A DNA stretch of 64,000 nt from CALDTK01 sp965215215 (GCA_965215215.1 OZ244043.1:2976001-3040000); one strand, 5' to 3'. Counted from the first letter of the stretch, positions 8,430 to 17,843 are shown. Made by a program: numbers and translations. The notes: generated by a model not told the origin, from the letters alone.

Positions 8430-9677
8430 ATGGATCGGATCCGCGCCATTCTGGAAGGTCAGCTCAGGCACGTTGCCGATAGCATTGCCTTTTGGCCCAC
8501 CTTCATTTCGATTCTTTTCGTCTCGCTCGCCGTCGTGATGCGCTACATCAAGGGCTCCACGCTTTTCGATGGGTTCGTGACGGTAGCGCCGTGGTTGCTG
8601 GTCAGCGATCGGAGCGTATCCTTCAGTCTACTCACGACGCTTATCGGGGGCTTGATCTCGCTGATGGTATTTAGCTTTCCCATGGTGATGGTGTTGCTTT
8701 CCAACGCGACGTCCAATCTCACCCCCCGTCTCTTGCCGTCGCTGGTCGGGAGTCGACGACACCAGGTGGTGCTCGGGTTCTACCTCGGGACTATCCTCTA
8801 CAGCATCGTTACCGCGATGGGGCTCGGCCTGAACGTCGACGACAGCACCCCGCCGAGCGTGTCGGTTGCGTTCGCGGTGATCTTCGGGATCATCTGCCTG
8901 GTGTTGTTCATCTACTTCATTCACGGCGTAAGCTCGAGCATCCAGATCGGGGTCATCCTCCGCGACATCCACGCGGACACGCTCAGGGCGATGGGTCGGG
9001 TGCGTCGGCACAACGAAGGAGCCAGTCCCAATACCCCCCCAAACTTCGACCACTGGTCCGTCTATACCGCCCCGAGATCCGGTTTCTTTGCCGGAGTCGA
9101 CCGGGGTGCCCTGCCGGCCTTCGCGAAGAAGCACGAATCGAGGTTCGTCGTCACCGCCATCCGCGGCTGTCACTACCTCAAAGGCGAGGAGCTACTGCGC
9201 ATCGACCCGGGGGGACTCGACGATCGAAGGGCGAGGATCCTCGACAACATGGTCCAGTTCTCGCAGGTCGAGGACGTGGACGACTACTTCGTACACGGCC
9301 TCACGCGTACCGTCGAGTCGGCGCAGAAAGTGCTGAGTCCGGGCATCAACGATCCCGGCACCGCCCTACGCGCTATCGACTACCTGACGGACCTGATGGT
9401 CGAGTTGCACGGTATCGGGGAGTGGGAATGTTTGTCGAACGACCTGGACGAAACCCTAGTTTGGGTCCGTATCCAGTCGTGGAGTTACTTGGCGAAGCTT
9501 CAGGTCCGCGACCTTTCCACTTACGGGACGTCCGATCCCACCGTCATGGCGCACATCGGTGTGATGCTCCGGAAGCTCGGGAAGTTAAGCGCGCTGACCG
9601 AAGAGGAGCGGGGTACACTCGGTGGATTGGTCCGCGAGATCGAGCCCGCTCGCGAAGCCGCGCTCGCCTCGCCGTAA
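8430..9677 (+). CDS. DUF2254 family membrane protein
   Basis: A 415-residue protein. Four hydrophobic segments lie in the first 190 residues (FWPTFISILFVSLAVVM, LLTTLIGGLISLMVFSFPMV, FYLGTILYSIVTAMGLGL, VAFAVIFGIICLVLFIYF), followed by a long soluble C-terminal half. The pattern SNATSNLTPRLLPSLVGSRRHQ, HGVSSSIQIGVILRDI and LSPGINDPGTALRAIDYL is characteristic of the uncharacterised DUF2254 family. I know of no assigned biochemical activity. The gene stands alone between two terminator hairpins. Confidence 0.88.
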   Translation: MDRIRAILEGQLRHVADSIAFWPTFISILFVSLAVVMRYIKGSTLFDGFVTVAPWLLVSDRSVSFSLLTTLIGGLISLMVFSFPMVMVLLSNATSNLTPRLLPSLVGSRRHQVVLGFYLGTILYSIVTAMGLGLNVDDSTPPSVSVAFAVIFGIICLVLFIYFIHGVSSSIQIGVILRDIHADTLRAMGRVRRHNEGASPNTPPNFDHWSVYTAPRSGFFAGVDRGALPAFAKKHESRFVVTAIRGCHYLKGEELLRIDPGGLDDRRARILDNMVQFSQVEDVDDYFVHGLTRTVESAQKVLSPGINDPGTALRAIDYLTDLMVELHGIGEWECLSNDLDETLVWVRIQSWSYLAKLQVRDLSTYGTSDPTVMAHIGVMLRKLGKLSALTEEERGTLGGLVREIEPAREAALASP

Positions 9678-9680
9678 ATG

Positions 9681-9713
9681 GAGAAGCCTTCCCGCGGCAC
9701 GGGAAGGCTTCTC
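9681..9713. terminator. strong hairpin between convergent genes
   Basis: A perfect 14-base-pair stem: GAGAAGCCTTCCCG (9681-9694) with its complement (9700-9713) and a five-base loop. It lies just after the DUF2254 stop and before the stop of the convergent SRPBCC gene. No T-run follows on either strand, so it is probably a bidirectional terminator with a weak U-tract. Confidence 0.8.
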
Positions 9714-9752
9714 GTAAAAAGAGTATGACGCTTACCCTGAAGCAGGATATCG

Positions 9753-10580
9753 TTAGGAGGCAGAAGTGCTGCGCGATTCCACCTCGCGCTTGAACTTGCG
9801 CACATCGTCCGTTACCTGCTTCTGCGGATTCTCGCCGAAGGCGGCCGCAATCTGCTTGCCCACCTCACCGGCGGGGGGAGAGTAGGTGAGCTTGACCTCG
9901 AGTAGGGTTGCCTCGCCTTTGTCGAGCGCCTTGAAGGTGATGCGACCTTCGTTCGGTACGCTCGCGTTCTCGTCCGACTTCCAGGCCAGGGTCCGACCCG
10001 GCTCGTCCTCGGTAATGGTCGCGTTCCAGCTCAGCCAGGTACCCGCAGGACCTTTCGCCTCCCAGAAGCTCCGCTTGTCGTCGAAGGTGCGGACGTTCTT
10101 GAGGTGACCCATGATTTTGGGTAGGTTCTCGAGCTGACGCCACTCGGCGTAGACTTGGCTCGGCTTAGCGGCAATGCGCTCGCTGGCGAAGACGCTGATG
10201 GGCTTGCCGTGGGGTAGTGCCTTGGCGATGCTGTCGGCGAGGGTGTCGGGGTTGCCGTCTTGGCCCTCGCCCTTTTTGGCGTTGTTGTAGAGCGCTACGC
10301 CGCCTGCGACCAGGCCACCCAGTAGTGCCGCCCCAGCCACGGCTTTGGCGGCCTTCTTGCCTTTCGACGGCTTCATCTGGCCTTTGGTGTGCGGCTTCTC
10401 GTGGACGCGCACTTTGTTGGCGCCGGTGGTGTGGGGGTCGGTGCCTACGACGGGGGGCATGTCTGCGCCTAGGTGTGTTGCTGGCTTGCCGGCCTGCGCG
10501 AGCGGCTTACCGTCGGGTCCGCATTCTGTATTGTCTTCAAGTTTTTGCGAAAGCAGTTTCTCGGCGTCGGAGCTAGCCAT
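9753..10580 (-). CDS. SRPBCC (cyclase/dehydrase-like) protein with N-terminal anchor
   Basis: The START-like SRPBCC domain occupies the C-terminal half (SVFASERIAAKPSQVYAEW, LENLPKIMGHLKNV, TWLSWNATITEDEPGRTLAW, EVKLTYSPPAGEVGKQIAAA). Before it come a charged, low-complexity region and one hydrophobic helix (AAKAVAGAALLGGLVAGGVAL), so it may be membrane-anchored. Such proteins are often stress-associated and bind lipids. I chose the ATG at 10580 (MASSDAEKLL) because the 14 residues upstream to 10622 look like untranslated sequence. It is convergent with DUF2254 across the hairpin at 9681-9713. Confidence 0.82.
   Translation of the reverse strand: MASSDAEKLLSQKLEDNTECGPDGKPLAQAGKPATHLGADMPPVVGTDPHTTGANKVRVHEKPHTKGQMKPSKGKKAAKAVAGAALLGGLVAGGVALYNNAKKGEGQDGNPDTLADSIAKALPHGKPISVFASERIAAKPSQVYAEWRQLENLPKIMGHLKNVRTFDDKRSFWEAKGPAGTWLSWNATITEDEPGRTLAWKSDENASVPNEGRITFKALDKGEATLLEVKLTYSPPAGEVGKQIAAAFGENPQKQVTDDVRKFKREVESRSTSAS
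10541..10554 (+). repeat. dispersed 14-mer, N=T
   Basis: Exact copy near the 5' end of the SRPBCC gene, antisense to it; the gene reads LSQK here. Confidence 0.85.
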
Positions 10581-10741
10581 GGATCGTTGATTTATATGAT
10601 GTTGTAGGTGACTGACCGTCACTCAACAGCAAGTCCGAATTACTCGAAATGTTCATATCTCCAATGGAAGCACTGTAGAGTGATCATAAGAGCGGGTGAT
10701 CAGCTGGTAACTTACGTGAGCCCCGGGGTCAAATCGGGTGC

Positions 10742-11888
10742 TTACCTCGCGGAGCTAGCTAGTCTTTGCTTGAGGTCGTTACCGAACGAAAGCGCGATAT
10801 CTTCGTAATCGAAATTTTGATGGACAAACTTTTTACCGGCGAGGGCGATAGCCAATCGTTCGTCTTCGTGCTTTAGGTAATAGTCGATTTTATCTAGACA
10901 GTCCTCTCTCGAGTCATATGTGACGAAGATCCCTTCCGGAAAATTATTCGTAAGTATCTCGGACCCTCTCGTAAGCAGGAAGCCTTCCGATCCTAAGACC
11001 TCGAACATCCGCTGATTTACGTTATTCCCATTCGCCACATCGACGTAGTCGTTGAGATTGATCTTATCTATTGCGAAACAGCTGGTACATCTCTAAGCCG
11101 CTAGTCGGCCCCTTGAATGCCTGCTGGAGGGCCGGAAAATCGTCGAGCGTTCGCCCGTTACTCCCGTGCGACCACCAGTATCCCCACCAATCGAGTTGAA
11201 TCCGATCGGCGATTTCCTCCAGAAATCTAGTGCGCTGTAGAAAGTTTTGCGTTCCTAAACCGCCGACGAAGCTGAGGTTGGTGTCGCCGGACGCAGGGGT
11301 GAGCTCGCCGGTTACCCTCCGGTCGTACCCCTGGCGGTTGAGTATAGTTTCTACGCCGTGTAGTTCGAAAAAATGCTTGAAGTCGGCCATGTCCGTGTAG
11401 ATCAGGTCGAAATCCTCGGGGTGCCACTTGTGGGGCAAGCGGGCCGACAGCCGGGCGACCAGCAGAGTGTCGTGGCGGAATCGCTGCCACCACGCGGAGG
11501 GAATTGGCTGGGAGCGCGCGAAGATTACGTCGGGCTCGAAGTGGCGGATGTAGGCTTCGGCTACGGCCATCTGATACCCGAGCGACGTCCGCCAGAGGTA
11601 GCGGTGGGTGCGGCCGCCGGTCTTTGCCCTGAGCCTCGCCAACGGACTCATCACCTCCCGGGCGACTTTATCCGCGAAGACTTCATCCAGGAGGTAGTAC
11701 TCCTCCGCTTCCCATTCGCCGGTTCGATTGAGTGGCTCGGTGTAGTAGTCGCTGTAGTTGCTACGGAGCGCATTCAGGCGATCGCGGTAGGCAGGTAAAC
11801 TCAGCTGGTCGAGGTCCGTCCACTCCCGCTGCTTACGTTGCAAGTAGTCTCCGGGATGAATGATGTCGAACTTGAGAAGTCGCTTCAT
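10742..11888 (-). pseudogene. CgeB-like glycosyltransferase, copy A, single-base frameshift
   Basis: Paralogue of the genes at 19682-20836 and 29098-30240. The N-terminal 274 residues (MKRLLKFDIIHPGDYLQRKQ to GLEMYQLFRNR) end at a TAA near 11064. The rest continues in another frame from KINLNDYVDVANG to residue equivalents of the paralogues' C-terminus (VNQRMFEVLGSEGFLLTRG). Copies B and C read LFRDSKI(S/N)LNDYVD at this point, so one extra T (on the coding strand, about 11066-11070) explains the break. The C-terminal part matches the Glyco_trans_1_2/CgeB domain. Without a sequencing error this copy is probably inactive, because the domain is split. Confidence 0.85.
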
Positions 11889-12395
11889 TGGATGGCAAAG
11901 CTAGGGGAGTAAGTAAGGCGACACAGGGGTTTCCTGCCCTGTATTGGCAATAGTGGCATGTTCTTAGATGTCGGCAGGGAGTCTTATTTTTAGAGTTTTA
12001 AAAGCTAGTTTTGCCGTATCCTCCACCCTGCCATCGGATAGAATATTGCCGTTGGGAGAAAATCTTATTTGCATAATAAGAATAAGGAAGTGTCATGACT
12101 TAGGATAAGCTCTATTGCCTGCTCGCCGGTTCCTCTCCGGAGGTTTGACGACCGAGGCTTACCCTACGCGCAAAGATCCTCGACGGTACCCCACAGCGGT
12201 CCTCCCGTTTGAAGTTGGCCCGTGAATCGCTAAGTATAAGATATGATCGCGGGCAGCCCATTCTACCTAACGCTCGCCTTGTACAATCTACGGGCCAGTC
12301 CAGCGCCATCGCAAACGGTCAGGGAACCAGGACCGAAGTGAACACAACGGTGCGTTGCTGACCTCATCCGTCTAACAATATGTTTTCTTCCGGCA
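11889..12395. other. intergenic region, AT-rich, divergent promoter space
   Basis: 507 bases between CgeB copy A (minus) and the GT2 gene (plus), with no convincing gene. The part from about 11940 to 12100 is clearly more AT-rich than its surroundings. It contains a short inverted repeat (CTTATT at 12064-12069 with AATAAG at 12075-12080). It probably carries the promoters of both flanking genes. Confidence 0.5.
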
Positions 12396-13559
12396 ATGGA
12401 GGGGAGGGGGACCGTACTTTCGGACTTTTATAACTCTAAGGAAGTGACTACCACCGACAATCGTCCCAACGCACTGAATAAATCAACTACCAGCCAGCCC
12501 CTCGTTAGCGTTTCGATTCTAGCCTTCCGACACGCGAATTATGTTCGGGAGGCTATTGAGTCCGTCTTAGCCCAAATAGGCGATTTCGAACTGGAAGTCA
12601 TCGTCGGCGTAGACGGAGAAGGTGGAGATCGCACCGCGGAGATCGCCCGGGAATACGCGGAGCGTTACCCGGGAACCGTCCGGGCGATCTGCCACCCGCA
12701 CCGACTTCCCGGTGTGCCCGGTCGGCTCAACAACATCACCAACCTGGAAGCTTGTCGCGGGAAGTACATCGCTATGCTCGATGGCGACGACTACTGGATC
12801 GACCCACACAAACTCGGGCGTCAGGTACGCTTACTGGAGGGTGACGCATCCCTATCGCTATCTTTCCACGATGTCGAAATTATTAGCTCCACCGCGGCGG
12901 GTAATCACTCGACTCAGGCTACCTACTTCGCGCAGCGGCAGGCTTTCCTCAAGAATCTAGATACGGAAGGCCGACTCAGCCTCTTCGAGGTAGCCCGCCG
13001 CGGTCACTCCAATATCCCTACCTCATCCCTGTTGTTCCTGCGTGAAGCCGTCCTCCCGTTGCCATCTTGGTTCGAATCCGTGCTCGCCGCCGATTTCGCG
13101 ATCCAGCTGCTAGCTACTGCCCGAGGCTACGCGCACTATTCTCCCGCCGTACTTGGGGCGTACCGTAAGCACGAAAGCGGCGTTTCGAACACTGTCGCAG
13201 TGGGGGTAGGCTGGCACTCGGCCGATAACTTGAATCGTAAGCTCTCCGAGTTAACGATTTACCGAGAAGCTTTCGGCAAACGTGTCGGACGTTTCGCGAG
13301 CCAAAAATCGTGGACGCGCTGCGATCTCGCCCAAATAGACTTTGAAGCTAACAACTACTTAGATGCATCCCGGCAATTCGCGCGAGCCTGCATGCTCAGT
13401 CTACCGACAGCGGTCAAGAAGCTCCGAACCTTTCTGCGAGGCTACTACGATGCTTACCCTAAATTAATGTCCGACCAGAAAACGGCTGCCGGTCTAGGCG
13501 CCAACGCTACCCCGCGTTCTCAGCCAGCGGCGGTCACTGCTTCCCAACCCCTTTCGTAG
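12396..13559 (+). CDS. family 2 glycosyltransferase
   Basis: GT-A fold glycosyltransferase of 387 residues. After about 30 variable residues, QPLVSVSILAFRHANYVREA begins the nucleotide-sugar domain. VIVGVDGEGGDRT and MLDGDDYW (the DxD region) follow, and then a C-terminal acceptor-side part (PLPSWFESVLAADFAIQLL). It is the first gene of a tight plus-strand operon, and its stop abuts the next ATG (TAGATG). A partly deleted duplicate lies at 19300-19581. Donor and acceptor sugars cannot be assigned. The start could also be slightly downstream, since the first 25 residues are not conserved in the duplicate. Confidence 0.88.
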   Translation: MEGRGTVLSDFYNSKEVTTTDNRPNALNKSTTSQPLVSVSILAFRHANYVREAIESVLAQIGDFELEVIVGVDGEGGDRTAEIAREYAERYPGTVRAICHPHRLPGVPGRLNNITNLEACRGKYIAMLDGDDYWIDPHKLGRQVRLLEGDASLSLSFHDVEIISSTAAGNHSTQATYFAQRQAFLKNLDTEGRLSLFEVARRGHSNIPTSSLLFLREAVLPLPSWFESVLAADFAIQLLATARGYAHYSPAVLGAYRKHESGVSNTVAVGVGWHSADNLNRKLSELTIYREAFGKRVGRFASQKSWTRCDLAQIDFEANNYLDASRQFARACMLSLPTAVKKLRTFLRGYYDAYPKLMSDQKTAAGLGANATPRSQPAAVTASQPLS

Positions 13560-14702
13560 ATGACCACCACGATCCCAGAGCGTAGACCTACCGCAGTCGG
13601 GGGAGGAGTCGAGCCTATCAACGTGACGCTCCCTTACCTCCCTCCCAAGGAAGCCCTTTACGAGCTACTCGACGGAGTCTGGCAGCGGGGCTGGCTCACC
13701 AACGGTGGCCCACTTGCCGAGGAGCTAACCGAGCGACTCCGTGCCGCGTGCGGGATACCGCACTTCCAGTGGGTCAACAACGGCACCACGGCTCTCCAAC
13801 TCGCGATTCGCGCGCTCGACCTCGAGGGGGATATTCTCACCACCCCACTCAGCTACGTCGCCACACCGAACTCGATCGCCTACGAAGGCTGTAACCCGGT
13901 GTTCGTCGACGTAAATCCAGAAACCCTCGTAATGGACCCGTCGGCGATGGAGGCCGCCCTCACGCCGGACACCGTGGCCATCATGCCGGTGCACCTGTAC
14001 GGCTATCCGTGCAACATCGCCGAGACCGAGGCTTTCGCAAAAACGCACGGCCTGGCCGTGGTCTACGATGCCGCCCAGGCCTTCGGTACCGGACTCGGAT
14101 CCCGCTCGCTTGCCGCTTACGGCGACGTAACCACCTACAGTTTTCACGCCACCAAGGTTTTCCATACCGTGGAGGGCGGCGGTATCTGTACCGCGGACCC
14201 GGAGGTAGCCGAACGCCTGGACTTATATCGTACGCACGGGCACCGCTTCGACGACTATCAGCAAATCGGCATCAACGCCAAAAATACCGAACTCCATGCC
14301 GCGGTTGGCCTGCTCACGCTCGACTCCCTAAACGACATAATTACCGCCCGACGCAATATCTATCAACGATACCGCGAAGCCTTTGCGGGGTCCGATCAGA
14401 TACGCCTACTTCGGGCCGAAATTCCGGCGGATATATCCTACAATTACGCGTACGCCCCAGTGGTTTTTTCGAGTGAGAAAGCGCTTCTCGAGGTAAAAGC
14501 GCGCCTGCAGAATTCCAATATTTACTCCAGGCGCTACTTCTGGCCCGCCCTCAATACGCTGGCTCAATTCCCGAATGCCGCGCGTTGCCCCGTAGCCGAG
14601 GATGTCGCCTTGCGGCTGCTGTGCCTCCCCATCTACCCGCAGCTCGCGCACGAGGACGTCGACCGCATCGTCAGCATAGTGCTCCAAGATTCTCGCTCGT
14701 GA
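13560..14702 (+). CDS. DegT/DnrJ/EryC1/StrS family sugar aminotransferase
   Basis: PLP-dependent aminotransferase of 380 residues that makes amino sugars from keto sugars bound to a nucleotide. The N-terminal NVTLPYLPPKEALYELL and NNGTTALQLAIRAL are typical. The PLP-phosphate and ring region is DAAQAFGT, and the Schiff-base lysine is in SFHATKVFHTVEGGGI. It starts one base after the GT2 stop, and its stop overlaps the WbqC start. Together with WbqC and the NeuD-like acetyltransferase it suggests synthesis of an N-acylated amino sugar. Confidence 0.93.
   Translation: MTTTIPERRPTAVGGGVEPINVTLPYLPPKEALYELLDGVWQRGWLTNGGPLAEELTERLRAACGIPHFQWVNNGTTALQLAIRALDLEGDILTTPLSYVATPNSIAYEGCNPVFVDVNPETLVMDPSAMEAALTPDTVAIMPVHLYGYPCNIAETEAFAKTHGLAVVYDAAQAFGTGLGSRSLAAYGDVTTYSFHATKVFHTVEGGGICTADPEVAERLDLYRTHGHRFDDYQQIGINAKNTELHAAVGLLTLDSLNDIITARRNIYQRYREAFAGSDQIRLLRAEIPADISYNYAYAPVVFSSEKALLEVKARLQNSNIYSRRYFWPALNTLAQFPNAARCPVAEDVALRLLCLPIYPQLAHEDVDRIVSIVLQDSRS
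14031..14044 (-). repeat. dispersed 14-mer, N=T
   Basis: Exact copy in the aminotransferase gene, antisense to it; the gene reads AFAKT. Confidence 0.85.
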
Positions 14703-15448
14703 CGGTAGCCGTTATGCAGCCCTATTTCTTTCCGTACCTGGGCTACTTCCAACTCGCCGCCGCCGCGGACACCCTCGTGTTCTTCGACGACGTCCAGTAC
14801 ATCCGCCGCGGGTACATCAACCGGAATTCCGTGCTCCTGAACGGGAAGAAGCTTCCGTTCTCCATCCCGGTCAAGAAAGCCCCGCGGGAGCACAGCATCC
14901 TCGAGGTCGAGCTACACCAGCGGGAGTACCCCCGTTGGCGCCAAAAGTGGCTCGCGCAACTCAAGTCCGCTTACGCTAAAACGCCCTGCTACCAATCCGT
15001 CTGTGAGCTGGTCGAGTCGGTAACCGATTTGATGCCCGACGGAGAGACGGCGGACAGCCCGCCCGGCATCGCGGAGCTCGCCGAGGCAAGTGTAACCTCT
15101 ACCCTGGACTACCTCGGTATCGGTACCCAAACGCTTCGCTCATCTGATCTCGACTACGATCGCGACGGAGACGGCCAGGCAAAGGTCCTGTCCATCGCCT
15201 CCCAGCTAACCGCTGATACCTACCTCAATCCCCCCGGCGGCCGCGAGCTTTACGACGTACGTGCCTTCACGGAAGCGAACCTGGAGCTCGCCTTCCTCCA
15301 GCCCGTACTCGAACCGTACGATCAGGGGACCGGCGAATTCACCGGAAGCCTGAGCATCCTAGATCTGATGTTCCGGTTCCCGCCGGAAGAAATCCGGGCA
15401 CTCTGCGCGTCCGGTCAGGTCCAGGCCGCCGGGGCACCTACAACCTAA
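14699..15448 (+). CDS. WbqC family protein
   Basis: WbqC-like protein of about 250 residues. The family's hallmark VAVMQPYFFPYLGYFQL is at the N-terminus, followed by VFFDDVQYIRRGYINRN and a C-terminal YLNPPGGRELYD. The GTG at 14699 overlaps the aminotransferase stop and gives the normal family start; the frame is open further upstream only by chance. WbqC proteins recur in O-antigen and surface-sugar clusters beside DegT aminotransferases and are thought to modify the resulting amino sugar, though the chemistry is not firmly established. It is translationally coupled to the preceding gene. Confidence 0.9.
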   Translation: MTVAVMQPYFFPYLGYFQLAAAADTLVFFDDVQYIRRGYINRNSVLLNGKKLPFSIPVKKAPREHSILEVELHQREYPRWRQKWLAQLKSAYAKTPCYQSVCELVESVTDLMPDGETADSPPGIAELAEASVTSTLDYLGIGTQTLRSSDLDYDRDGDGQAKVLSIASQLTADTYLNPPGGRELYDVRAFTEANLELAFLQPVLEPYDQGTGEFTGSLSILDLMFRFPPEEIRALCASGQVQAAGAPTT

Positions 15449-15458
15449 AGATCCCAGC

Positions 15459-16166
15459 ATGACCGACTATCGATACCTAGACAGCCCGAAAAAAGTGATC
15501 TGTTTTGGCGAAAGCCAGCTTGCCAGCTTAGCTCATTTTTACTTAAAGCACGACAGTCCGCACGAGGTGGTCGCCTTCTGCGTGGACAAGGCCTACCGAA
15601 AGAACGACACGTTTGAAGACCTGCCGCTCGTAGACTTCGAGCGCCTAACCGAGAGCTATCCGGCCGGTGAGTACGCCCTATTTTTACCGATCAGCTTCAA
15701 GCGCATGAGCCACTTCCGGCGCGAGCGCTTCGAGGCGGCGAGAGCGATGGGGTACGCCTGCATAAGCTACGTGAGCAGTCGGGCTACTACCTGGCCGGGG
15801 CTCGACGTGGGGGCCAACTGTTTCATCTTCGAAGACAATACGATCCAGCCTTTCGTGCGTATCGGCGACAACTGCGTACTCTGGTCCGGCAATCACATCG
15901 GCCACCACACCACCATCGACAGCCACTGCTTCATCACGAGTCACGTCGTCATCTCCGGCGCCTGCCACATCAAGGAGCACGCTTTTTTCGGTGTGAACGC
16001 CACGGTGCGCGACGAGACGACGATCGGGGAGGAGAGCCTCATCGGCATGGGCGCGATCATCACCAAGGACACCGAGCCGTACAGCGTGTGGTTGGGTGCG
16101 AAGGCGCACCTACTGCCGAAGCGAAGCGACCAGCTCGCCACGCTCTCCCACAAGTCGGAAGGGTAG
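15459..16166 (+). CDS. NeuD-like sugar O/N-acetyltransferase
   Basis: A 235-residue protein. The N-terminal dinucleotide-like domain opens with KVICFGESQLASLAHFYLKH. From about residue 110 a left-handed beta-helix of hexapeptides follows (WPGLDVGANCFIFEDNTIQP, SGNHIGHHTTIDSHCFI, GVNATVRDETTIGEES). This is the arrangement of NeuD/PglD-type acyltransferases, which use acetyl-CoA to acylate amino or sialic-type sugars. The His in GNHIGHH is at the expected catalytic location. It lies 10 bases after WbqC and probably acetylates the amino sugar made by the DegT enzyme. Confidence 0.88.
   Translation: MTDYRYLDSPKKVICFGESQLASLAHFYLKHDSPHEVVAFCVDKAYRKNDTFEDLPLVDFERLTESYPAGEYALFLPISFKRMSHFRRERFEAARAMGYACISYVSSRATTWPGLDVGANCFIFEDNTIQPFVRIGDNCVLWSGNHIGHHTTIDSHCFITSHVVISGACHIKEHAFFGVNATVRDETTIGEESLIGMGAIITKDTEPYSVWLGAKAHLLPKRSDQLATLSHKSEG
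15502..15515 (+). repeat. dispersed 14-mer, N=G
   Basis: Exact copy at the 5' end of the NeuD-like gene, sense orientation, read as CFGES. Confidence 0.85.
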
Positions 16167-17116
16167 TGGCGGGATCCTGGACTAAGCTCGGTCGCATTTA
16201 CGACCCGGCAGATCACGTTCGATCGTGGTCGAAGACGCACGCCTGCGTACCTACCTCCCTGCCGCTTCCCGGGGGCGAGCGCGTGCGCCTCTACTTTTCT
16301 CCGCGCAACGAGCGCGGGCAGTCGGAGCTGACCTACCTCGAGGTGGACGCCAACGACCCGACCCAGGTGCTCTACGTCCACGACGCGCCCATCATGGACC
16401 TCGGCGAGCTGGGTACCTTCGACGACGGGGGCATCATGCCCTGCTCGGCGCTCTGGGTCGACGACGAGGTGTGGCTTTACTACGTGGGTTGGAATCCGAG
16501 TGCGAGTGTGCCTTACCGTAACGCCGTCGGTCTGGCGATCAGCCGGGACGGGGGTACTAGCTTCGAGAAGCCTTTCCCGGGGGCGGTCGTGGACCGTAGC
16601 CGGGAGGAGCCGTTTTTCACCGCTTCGCCCTACGTGATGCGGGAGGGACCGGGCAATTGGCACATGTGGTACGCGAGCGGGGTGGGCTTCGTGACGGACG
16701 GCGCCAGCGGCGTTGACCCCTTGTACCTGATTCATTACGGGCACAGCGAAAACGGCGTTGACTGGGAGCGCCCCGGCCGGATCGCCATCGAGCCACACCA
16801 CGCCCGGGAGGCCAACGCCCGGGCTACCGCGATCAGAGATTCCGACGGCCTGTACAAGATGTGGTTTTGTTACCGCGGCTCGGAAGATTTTCGGGACGGA
16901 GCCGATGCCTACCAGATTGGCTACGCCGAGAGCGAAGACGCCGTGCACTGGCGCCGTGACGACGAGCGGGCCGGGATCCATTTTAGCGAAAGCGGCTGGG
17001 ATTCCACGATGCAGACCTACCCGAACGTGTGTGAACTACCGGCCGGGCGATTCCTTTTTTACAACGGTAACGGCTTCGGCGCGACGGGCATAGGCGTGGC
17101 TCGCTGGGATAAATAG
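16166..17116 (+). CDS. five-bladed beta-propeller, GH43/GH32-like protein
   Basis: About 316 residues from a GTG that overlaps the previous stop (TAGTG). Repeated blades of the type LYFSPRNERG, GIMPCSALWVDDEVWLYYVG, WHMWYASGVGF and YKMWFCYRGSEDF give a glycosidase-like five-bladed propeller. No signal peptide is present, so it should be cytoplasmic, unlike secreted GH43 enzymes. Such propellers occur in polysaccharide biosynthesis clusters with no assigned reaction. Candidate acids are in LGTFDDGGIMP and FTASPYVMREG, but I cannot assign catalysis. Confidence 0.75.
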   Translation: MAGSWTKLGRIYDPADHVRSWSKTHACVPTSLPLPGGERVRLYFSPRNERGQSELTYLEVDANDPTQVLYVHDAPIMDLGELGTFDDGGIMPCSALWVDDEVWLYYVGWNPSASVPYRNAVGLAISRDGGTSFEKPFPGAVVDRSREEPFFTASPYVMREGPGNWHMWYASGVGFVTDGASGVDPLYLIHYGHSENGVDWERPGRIAIEPHHAREANARATAIRDSDGLYKMWFCYRGSEDFRDGADAYQIGYAESEDAVHWRRDDERAGIHFSESGWDSTMQTYPNVCELPAGRFLFYNGNGFGATGIGVARWDK

Positions 17117-17146
17117 CTCGTTCTAACACTCCGAATCAATTACTTC

Positions 17147-17839
17147 GTGACTCCAGATAATAAAACCTCGATCCTCAGCTTCGACCCGGCCCAATACCCT
17201 TTTCACGAGGTGGTAGCCGAGCTCGTGCGTACCGACAAGCTCGTTGAGCTACGTAGCGATTTGGCGCCCGAAGGTACCGGCGAGGGCGCTAGCCTCTACC
17301 GAAACATGGAAGCCTCCCCGCACTTCCGTGCGCTGTACGATGGCCTGCAGGAGGAGCGCGGCGAAGCCTTTTACGATTTGTACCGCAGGTTCTTACGGGA
17401 AGTAATCCGCCCCCAGTTCGGCGGGGACGACATTTACTACCAAGCGCGCCCGTCGCACCGCATCCTCTTCGCCGATACGCCGGGGGCGAGTCGGTTTCAC
17501 CGCGACCGCGACTACGGGCACCAGGGTTACGAGGTGAACTACCTCGTGGTGCAAACCCCGGCGTACGGCACCAACACCATGTGGTTGGAGACCGCCGAGG
17601 GCGCCGAGGATTACGCTCCTGCGGAACTGAAGCTCGGAGAGTACATCCGCTTCGACGGCGCCAACTTGCACCACGGAGCAAAGCAGAACGAGACGGGGGC
17701 TACCCGCGTCTCGTTCGACTTTCGCGTGATCCCCGCCCGCTTAGCCCCGCCTGAGATTCAGCGCGGGGCCGAGGAGTTGCTCCGGAGCGGTAACCCGGTG
17801 ATGGACAACGCGCGGCAGTTTATCCTGCTCCCTTCGTAG
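17147..17839 (+). CDS. 2-oxoglutarate/Fe(II) oxygenase-like protein
   Basis: A 230-residue protein with a likely jelly-roll iron site: RFHRDRDYGH (HxD) in the middle and FDGANLHHGAKQNETGATR later, giving the second His and an Arg for 2-oxoglutarate. The overall pattern resembles StrG-like proteins of antibiotic sugar clusters. It is the last gene of the plus-strand operon, 30 bases after the propeller gene, and starts with GTG. A hydroxylation or oxidative change of the surface sugar is plausible but inferred. Its stop is only four bases from the stop of the convergent aminotransferase, with no terminator hairpin between. Confidence 0.7.
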   Translation: MTPDNKTSILSFDPAQYPFHEVVAELVRTDKLVELRSDLAPEGTGEGASLYRNMEASPHFRALYDGLQEERGEAFYDLYRRFLREVIRPQFGGDDIYYQARPSHRILFADTPGASRFHRDRDYGHQGYEVNYLVVQTPAYGTNTMWLETAEGAEDYAPAELKLGEYIRFDGANLHHGAKQNETGATRVSFDFRVIPARLAPPEIQRGAEELLRSGNPVMDNARQFILLPS

Positions 17840-17843
17840 GGCT

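Noticed and set aside
12112..12309. Short minus-strand frame in the intergenic region before the GT2 gene
   Set aside because: No start context, no recognisable similarity, and composition like non-coding DNA.
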